Source: Flavobacteriales bacterium
Lineage (GTDB): Bacteria; Bacteroidota; Bacteroidia; Flavobacteriales_E; Vicingaceae
Length of the DNA: 12,360 nucleotides
NCBI GenBank assembly: GCA_016763135.1
Contig: JAESUI010000073.1
Location: 1 to 12,360 of the forward strand
Reading direction: 5' to 3'
In this document: in pieces, positions 7,155-12,360 of the stretch
Numbering within the stretch: the stretch's first letter is position 1
Layout of the letters: every line of letters starts with the position of its first letter
The notes under the pieces: model-generated
The model's input: the letters and a program-made list of their open reading frames with translations, nothing else
Told to the model about the DNA's origin: nothing
The model's database searches: none
Made by a program: the position numbers and the translations under genes

Positions 7155-8813
7155 ATGAAAACATTAAAAATCACCTTATTAATTGCTGTTTTTTCTATAA
7201 CTAAAATTTCTTTTTCGCAAACCAATACTTTGCCAACATCAGGTAATGTAGGAATAGGAACAACAACTCCAAGTGCAACATTAGATGTTAATGGAAACCT
7301 AATTGTTGATAGTTCGGTAGTGATAAAAGATTCATTAAACGTACAAAAACGATTAGTTGTTGACCAAGACATAAAAGTTGCTGGAAAATCTGTTTTTGTA
7401 GATGACGGAAAGTTTAAAGCTAATTTAAAAGTATTGGGAGTAGGAAAATTTAAAGACAAAATAGTAATCGATGGTTTAACCAAAATGAATGGTGATGCTA
7501 AGATTTTTGGAGATTTAAAATTGATGAGTCTTCCTATAGCAACTAACCCCCCTTTATTTTTAACAGTTAATGCTAACGGAAAAGTAAAAAGCATAGATAA
7601 AAGTGGTTTATTAAAAGGCATTTATATGTCTCCTACCACATGCTTATCAACAGGAATAGGAGTTGGGCTCCCAATCTGGGCATCAAAATCTGAAACAAAT
7701 TTTGGGATACTTTTTACTGGCATTGATTGTCCAGCAAGGGTAGGGATTGGTATAGAAACCCCAGAAACGACTTTAGATGTTGCCGGTGATTTTTTGAGTA
7801 ATAGTGCAGGAATTGGAAATGTATTGTCAACAGAATTTGGAGGAGCATTACCAATTTTTTATGTTAAACGAGGAGGGCTTCCTAATGCCATAACAGCCAA
7901 ATTTGAAGCATCTGATGCTACATCAAATCGCTCAATATTTTTCTCTAATACACTAACTAATGGAGGTCGAAATGGTTTATCTACAGCAGGAGATGTGGGT
8001 ATGTTTTGGAGTACACCTAATTCCAACAATGGATTTATATTAGGTCCAGAAGCAACAACAGAAATTGGTATGCGCATTAATAATTTTGGTCATTTTGGTT
8101 TTAATACAGCAATAACTCCTCAGGTGCAATATGCCATGAAATCGAACACTTTTGTAGGACTACTAGTAAATACTGCAACTAACCTTCCTTCAAATGCCAC
8201 TTATGGAATTAGAGTTCGTTCTTCAGATGCAAATGCAACTGCTTTTAGTGTTGGTAATGATGCTCTACCATTAACAACAGGAAATTCTGATGTTTTTGTT
8301 GTAAAAGGTGATGGTAGAGTTGGTATCGGAGTAAGCAATTTATACTCCAATATAAAATTGAACGTAAGAACAGAAAATGATGTTGCAGCTTGTTTTGAGC
8401 AATACAGTAATGATGACTGGGATTATGGAATTAAAACAATAGTAAATAGAAATAAGCAAAAAGCTATTGCTGTAATTAATACTAATGATTTAAGTAGAGA
8501 TGTATTTCGAGTAATGGGAGATGGTTTAGTTTATGCTACAGAAATTTTTGTACTCCCACTCCCTTTTCCAGATTATGTTTTTTCTGAAGAGTATAAATTA
8601 ACCCCATTAAGTGAAATTGATAGTTACATTCAAAAACACCATCATTTACCTAATATGCCAACAGCTGAAACAGTAAAAAAAGAGGGAATAGGTGTTGGTG
8701 AATTACAAAATAAATTAGTAGAAAAAATTGAGGAATTAATGCTCTACACCATTCAACAACAAAAACTAATTGACGAACAAGGGCAATTAATTAAAGAATT
8801 AATGAACAAGTAA
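7155..8813 (+). CDS. Secreted VGIG-repeat surface protein with C-terminal coiled coil
   Basis: A 552-residue protein. Residues 1-21 are a signal peptide (cleavage near SFS/Q). It belongs to the large, poorly characterised Bacteroidota group of tail-fibre-like proteins that begin SGNVGIGTTTP and list repeated (N/R)VGIG units: residues 31-35, 195-199 and 388-392 here, the first two followed by TTP or ETP and LDV. Between them lie beta-rich segments with V/I/K strands (about 45-150), possibly a beta-solenoid. The C-terminal module is characteristic of the group: FPDYVFSEEYKL, then LSEIDSYIQKHHHLPNMPTA (about 485-504), then a predicted coiled coil (about 512-552) that may trimerise. There is no catalytic motif and no recognisable T9SS sorting signal. 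It is probably structural or adhesive. The gene at 8844 follows after 30 bases on the same strand, so the two are likely co-transcribed. The frame is intact. Confidence 0.82.
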   Translation: MKTLKITLLIAVFSITKISFSQTNTLPTSGNVGIGTTTPSATLDVNGNLIVDSSVVIKDSLNVQKRLVVDQDIKVAGKSVFVDDGKFKANLKVLGVGKFKDKIVIDGLTKMNGDAKIFGDLKLMSLPIATNPPLFLTVNANGKVKSIDKSGLLKGIYMSPTTCLSTGIGVGLPIWASKSETNFGILFTGIDCPARVGIGIETPETTLDVAGDFLSNSAGIGNVLSTEFGGALPIFYVKRGGLPNAITAKFEASDATSNRSIFFSNTLTNGGRNGLSTAGDVGMFWSTPNSNNGFILGPEATTEIGMRINNFGHFGFNTAITPQVQYAMKSNTFVGLLVNTATNLPSNATYGIRVRSSDANATAFSVGNDALPLTTGNSDVFVVKGDGRVGIGVSNLYSNIKLNVRTENDVAACFEQYSNDDWDYGIKTIVNRNKQKAIAVINTNDLSRDVFRVMGDGLVYATEIFVLPLPFPDYVFSEEYKLTPLSEIDSYIQKHHHLPNMPTAETVKKEGIGVGELQNKLVEKIEELMLYTIQQQKLIDEQGQLIKELMNK

Positions 8814-8843
8814 AAAACAGTAGTCACTTTATTTATACCCATA

Positions 8844-10220
8844 ATGAAACCAATTAAGCTAATTATTACACTATTGTTTTGTGCGTTTACAACTGGCGTA
8901 TTTAGCCAACCAGTTGATTTAAACAAAGAAAAGTACGACACCTACAGAAACAATTTAAAATATTTTGTGGTAGTAGGTGAAGGCCCTAAAAGAAGCATTT
9001 TAGCAGAGCGCAGAAATGACAAGGGTAATTGCGGCCCAACATGCTTAACGTTTGGTGATGGAGGCATTATGCAAGGCTGGTATGTGGGAATGTTGGCAAC
9101 AGAATATGCTCGTTTAAAAAAAGAAAGCAAACCTACTCAACAAACTTTAAATGAATTGTATTGCGCATTATTAGCATTAGAACGATTAGATGCTGTTGCA
9201 GGAGCACAAAACAATTATAATAATAATTATCTTCCTCCTTGCCCTTATTATACAGGAGTGCCCGATGGCATTTCTGTACGTACAGACGGATGGGATGATG
9301 CTGACTGTTTCAATAACACCCCCTTTTATGATGCAATAAATGGTGGCCTTCAGAATATATACCCATCTCCCTCTTACAATGTTCAATGGAGTGATATTGA
9401 CAATTTAGAAAGACAATTTAAAGACCAATCAACGAACCATGATTATTTTAGTATTGATCAATTAACCCATGTAATGATGGGCTTGTATTTAACCTATCAT
9501 TATGTTGATGATGGCACACATTCTGTTACATGTGGAAGTGGAAATGCTCAAGTCAATTTTGAAAAATATGCAGCAAATATGATGGTCCGATATATTGACA
9601 AACTACATCAATGGGGATATATACTCCACAAACCTGATGGTTCGCCTATTAGTGCAACAAATGGTGGTTGGGCACAAAATTTTGCTAAACCTTTTATTTA
9701 TCTTCACAACAAGGTGTCTCTTGTTTTGAATCATCCACCTAAAACCATTACACCAACGGTAAAATCATTATGGAAGCAAACATGGGCAGTACTTAGCCTT
9801 AACCCTAAAGCAGATCTTTACCACATGCAGTTAGCTACAGCAACAATTAGTGATGAAAATTTTGTGTATACTCCATTTACATCAACAGCAGATGCTATTA
9901 TGTCAGCATCTGAAAAGTATAATTGGGAATATTTTTATCCTTTACTCCATAATAATTTATATGGTTCTAGCCCTATGAGTGACGAATATTATTGTAAAGT
10001 ACAAAACGAATTGGATAAAGCTCCACCAAGCAATCCTGAAAATAATGGCATTAACCCCAATGATGGTCCTGAGGGTTGGCGGTGCCATTTAAAATTTACG
10101 AAAACGATAGAAGAACAAGATTCTGGTTATCATACTGATAATCATGGTGATAAGTATCTAAGCTTCACCGCTAAATTTTCAGGCATCGACTACATGTTGC
10201 AATATAATTTGTATCAATAA
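8844..10220 (+). CDS. Secreted helical-toroid-like protein, N-terminal part before an in-frame TAA
   Basis: 458 residues with a signal peptide (1-21, cleavage VFS/Q). The mature part has paired amphipathic helices separated by loops: GGIMQGWYVGMLATEYARL (about 73-91), ELYCALLALERLDAVAG (about 103-119), DQLTHVMMGLYLTYHYV (about 205-221) and later helices. This spacing and the GWY..LATEY..L / ELY.AL.A..RLD pattern resemble alpha/alpha-toroid proteins such as glycosidases and polysaccharide lyases, but I cannot name a family or active site. Several Cys (NCGPTC, DCF) are consistent with an exported protein. Translation ends at TAA 10218-10220, yet the same frame stays open for another 178 codons carrying a T9SS sorting domain, so this is probably a truncated product that has lost its outer-membrane export signal. 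Confidence 0.8.
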   Translation: MKPIKLIITLLFCAFTTGVFSQPVDLNKEKYDTYRNNLKYFVVVGEGPKRSILAERRNDKGNCGPTCLTFGDGGIMQGWYVGMLATEYARLKKESKPTQQTLNELYCALLALERLDAVAGAQNNYNNNYLPPCPYYTGVPDGISVRTDGWDDADCFNNTPFYDAINGGLQNIYPSPSYNVQWSDIDNLERQFKDQSTNHDYFSIDQLTHVMMGLYLTYHYVDDGTHSVTCGSGNAQVNFEKYAANMMVRYIDKLHQWGYILHKPDGSPISATNGGWAQNFAKPFIYLHNKVSLVLNHPPKTITPTVKSLWKQTWAVLSLNPKADLYHMQLATATISDENFVYTPFTSTADAIMSASEKYNWEYFYPLLHNNLYGSSPMSDEYYCKVQNELDKAPPSNPENNGINPNDGPEGWRCHLKFTKTIEEQDSGYHTDNHGDKYLSFTAKFSGIDYMLQYNLYQ

Positions 10221-10754
10221 AGGCCTGTACAACCTATTACTATAACAAAAACGAATAATTTTTCTGGAACTCTAAATGCCGATCACATTATTTTAAAAAA
10301 CAATGCCAAACCATATAATGCAACTGTTATTGCCAGTAAAGACATTCACATTCAACCGAACTTTAAAACAGTGCAAGGACTTCCCTTCCATGCTAAAATT
10401 GACCCCAATTATTACTGCATGAGCAATTATAATTTAAGGGAAGGTGCAGGTGGTACAAATGAAAGCAATAATGAAATACAGACAGATAAAATACTTAATG
10501 ATGCTACTACAGAAAGTAGTAACTACTTAAAAGTATATCCCAACCCTAATAATGGGCAATTTACGGTAGCTTTTACTAATTATACAAGTGAGTCAACAAT
10601 AGAGTTGACGGATGTTTTTGGGGGAATTATTTTTAAAGAAAAAAACATTCAACAAAACCTTACCTTTGATTTAAGCAATTACACCAAAGGAATATACCTG
10701 CTAAAAATTACTGTTAATAAAAAATTATCTATCCATAAAATTATTTACCAATAA
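10221..10754 (+). pseudogene. Severed C-terminal part of the 8844 gene: stalk plus T9SS type A sorting domain
   Basis: This is the in-frame continuation of the 8844 gene past the TAA, with no other stop until 10752-10754. The first roughly 65 codons (starting RPVQPITITK) are coding in character and include HIILKNNAKPYNA and HIQPNFKTVQG, like the short stalk that precedes type A sorting domains in other Bacteroidota proteins. The last roughly 75 residues are that domain: VYPNPNNGQFTV, ELTDVFGGIIF and LSNYTKGIYLLKI. The first in-frame alternative start is GTG at 10371, in the middle of the stalk, with no signal peptide, so independent expression would give a product that cannot be exported. Confidence 0.82.
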
Positions 10755-10763
10755 GCTATATTT

Positions 10764-11602
10764 ATGAAAAACCTTAGTCATATACTTCTTTGTTTATTGA
10801 TTTTTGCAAATTTAATTGGTAAGGGTCAAACAGAAGTAAAGGAACAAAAAAAAGTGTTAGCTCAATTTGGGATAACATAGATAAATGGAATTAATAACTT
10901 ATCCAGGCCTAACAATGTTTCTTGGAATTACGACCCTGAATCTGGGAACATAAGTAGTAGTAAGTATACTCCTTGGCCACCTTCTCAAATAGGGGTAACG
11001 TTTTCTCTAGAAGTTCCGCTGTATAAAAATGTGCGTTTTTTTACCAGCCCAACATTTTTTAACTATGCTTATAAAGCACACTTAATTAGCGAAAACAGAT
11101 TTGTTCTTGATCAATTAGGGACACATAGTATTAAACAGTATTATTTCCCATTACAACTTATGTATCGTTATCAATTGGGCAATTCTAGTACATTTATTAC
11201 CCCTAAAATTGGACTAACTATTACATCACACACCGAAAATATTAAATCTAATTCTCGGATATATGATGGCTATATTAACACAGACACAATAATTGATATT
11301 ATTCATCATACTGCAACAGTAGAAACCCCATTTATTAAAAAACTAAACCTAAATTTAAGTAGTGGCTTAGCGGTAAAATTTGTAAAACCTAAAATAGGAG
11401 AACTAGAAATTGGCTTATCAGCTATTCTCAATATTACAAACCCTAAATCAGTTACATATATAATGAAATTGTATATGATAGTTCAGATAATTCTGTGATT
11501 TCAGATGAAACCAAACAAATAAAATTTTCTGGTAAAAACTCTATCTATCAATTTTACATTACTTGGTATCCTAAACTATTTAGAATTACTAAAAAAATGT
11601 AG
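10764..11602 (+). pseudogene. Outer-membrane beta-barrel-like protein, copy 1, with a nonsense codon and a frameshift
   Basis: The gene starts at ATG 10764, nine bases after the previous stop, with a signal peptide (hydrophobic LLCLLIFANLI, ending near GKG/Q). It reaches KKVLAQFGIT and then meets TAG at 10878-10880, where copy 2 has a Leu codon. The same frame then runs on to about 11460 through alternating beta strands (FFNYAYKAHLI, YYFPLQLMYRYQL, STFITPKIGLTITSHT, LNLSSGLAVKFVKPKIGELEIGLSAIL). After NPKSVTY it slips; the homologous sequence (YNEIVYDSSDNSVISDE) continues in the -1 frame to TAG 11600-11602, which ends in an aromatic-rich strand. The restored protein would be 279 residues, a size and strand pattern suited to a small outer-membrane barrel. 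An ORF beginning at GTG 11031 is an internal fragment, not a gene. Confidence 0.8.
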
Positions 11603-11605
11603 GGA

Positions 11606-12360
11606 ATGATGAACGTTTTTTATTCCATATTGACAACTTGCTTTGTGTTATTTTTTATAACTAGCACTGCTCAAACTGGAGATTCAGAAATTAAGCCCGA
11701 AAAAAAAGTGTTAGCTCAATTTGGAATAACGCTAATAGATGGTATTTCTGAATTGTCAATTCCCAATGACTTTAGTTGGTCGCTTATTCCTTCTAACGGT
11801 GTTTTTGCTTCAGTGATAGAAAGAAAAAGTTTCCGAAAAGGAATCACTTTGTCTGCATCAACATCTCTCTATAAAAATGTTCATTTTTTTTCCAGCATAA
11901 CATATTTAACTATGGTTATAGAGTGTCTTCAAAAGTCTTAGAAAACCCTTCAGGGCTAGGTTTGCATACTATTAAACAATACCATATCCCTCTTTATCTA
12001 TCATATCACCATCTACTTGAAAATGCTACTACTTACTTTATCCCTAAAATAGGAGTAACATTAACGTCTCATTCAGAAGAAATTAACCCCGCTAATTTTA
12101 TAGTCCGAGGAGAACGTGTTGCACTTAATAACAACTATCTTCACACCTTATATTATTCAGTATCTACAGAGACACCTATACTTAAAAATAATACCGTTAG
12201 TTTAAGTGGTGGAGTGGCACTAAAATTTACAAAACCGAAAATAGGAGAAGCAGAAATTGGCTTATCAGTTATTTATAACATCAAAAACCCAACTGCTAAA
12301 TATACCATCAAAACAATTAAATACGATGATGAAAACGATATATCATTATCCGAAGAAATA
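11606..12360 (+). pseudogene. Outer-membrane beta-barrel-like protein, copy 2, frameshifted and cut by the window end
   Basis: Tandem paralog of the preceding gene, starting at ATG 11606 (or 11609, with AGGGA as ribosome site) only three bases after copy 1's stop. The signal peptide is strong (VFYSILTTCFVLFFITSTAQ). KKVLAQFGIT, SLYKNVHFF, TIKQY, IPKIGVTLTSHSE, SLSGGVALKFTKPKIGE and EIGLSVIYNIKNP match copy 1. The frame opened at 11606 stops at 11939-11941 after 111 codons, but homology moves to the -1 frame at about 11903-11907, where copy 2 has ACATATTTAAC against ACATTTTTTAAC in copy 1; one missing T explains this. From there the frame is open to the window's last base, so the 3' end is not seen. 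Confidence 0.78.

Noticed and set aside
7100..7621. Minus-strand open frame of about 173 codons opposite the start of the 7155 gene
   Set aside because: It is antisense to a gene with a clear signal peptide and VGIG motifs, and it shows no domain of its own.
10218..10880. Stop-codon reassignment as an explanation for both internal stops
   Set aside because: The two internal stops are TAA and TAG, both used as ordinary terminal stops elsewhere in the window, and frameshifts occur beside them; mutation is simpler.
11031..11498. A separate gene starting at GTG 11031
   Set aside because: The frame is open back to 10881 and matches copy 2 throughout, so this is an internal piece of the broken barrel gene.
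8844..12360. Insertion sequence or prophage as the cause of the broken genes
   Set aside because: No transposase, terminal inverted repeats, target duplication or phage genes are visible; each lesion is a single-base change.

Overview
The window looks like chromosome of an AT-rich member of the Bacteroidota, most likely a Flavobacteriia-like lineage. The evidence is two kinds of type IX secretion system (T9SS) C-terminal sorting signals (type B on the 1193-residue repeat protein; type A on the endonuclease and on the protein ending at 10754), many signal peptides ending in AQ or SQ, weak Shine-Dalgarno sites, and promoter-like TAnnTTTG elements. Almost every gene encodes an exported, lipid-anchored or outer-membrane protein; the one clear cytoplasmic product is a small helix-turn-helix regulator.

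Layout. Bases 1-51 are the tail of an upstream gene, closed by a strong intrinsic terminator (71-98). After a gene-free leader with a GC-rich hairpin (279-294), a small secreted protein (309-653) and a giant Thr/Ala/Pro-rich repeat protein with a type B sorting domain (672-4253) form a probable two-gene operon. Convergent to it is a secreted endonuclease I (4259-5310, minus) whose signal peptide is in a different frame from the enzyme body. Divergent from that is a thioredoxin-fold (TlpA-like) lipoprotein (5423-6685), convergent with an XRE-type regulator (6690-7019, minus). A 19-bp palindrome (7089-7107) lies in the divergent space between the regulator and a five-part plus-strand run: a VGIG-repeat/coiled-coil surface protein (7155-8813), a helical-toroid-like secreted protein cut by an in-frame TAA (8844-10220 and 10221-10754), and two tandem, paralogous outer-membrane-barrel-like genes (10764-11602 and 11606 to the window end).

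The most notable result is the broken state of the right-hand third. Four reading-frame lesions (TAA near 10218, TAG at 10878, and single-base losses near 11460 and near 11905) fall in three adjacent genes that were clearly intact in an ancestor, since the frames and paralog alignment continue past each lesion. A fifth lesion sits in the endonuclease leader. The lesions mix nonsense substitutions and indels, and the long genes at 672-4253, 5423-6685 and 7155-8813 are intact, so I favour real decay of a surface-protein locus over random sequence error, though raw reads would be needed to settle this. I see no mobile element, CRISPR array, RNA gene or defence system; the proposal that 7019-12360 is a regulator-controlled surface locus is inference.
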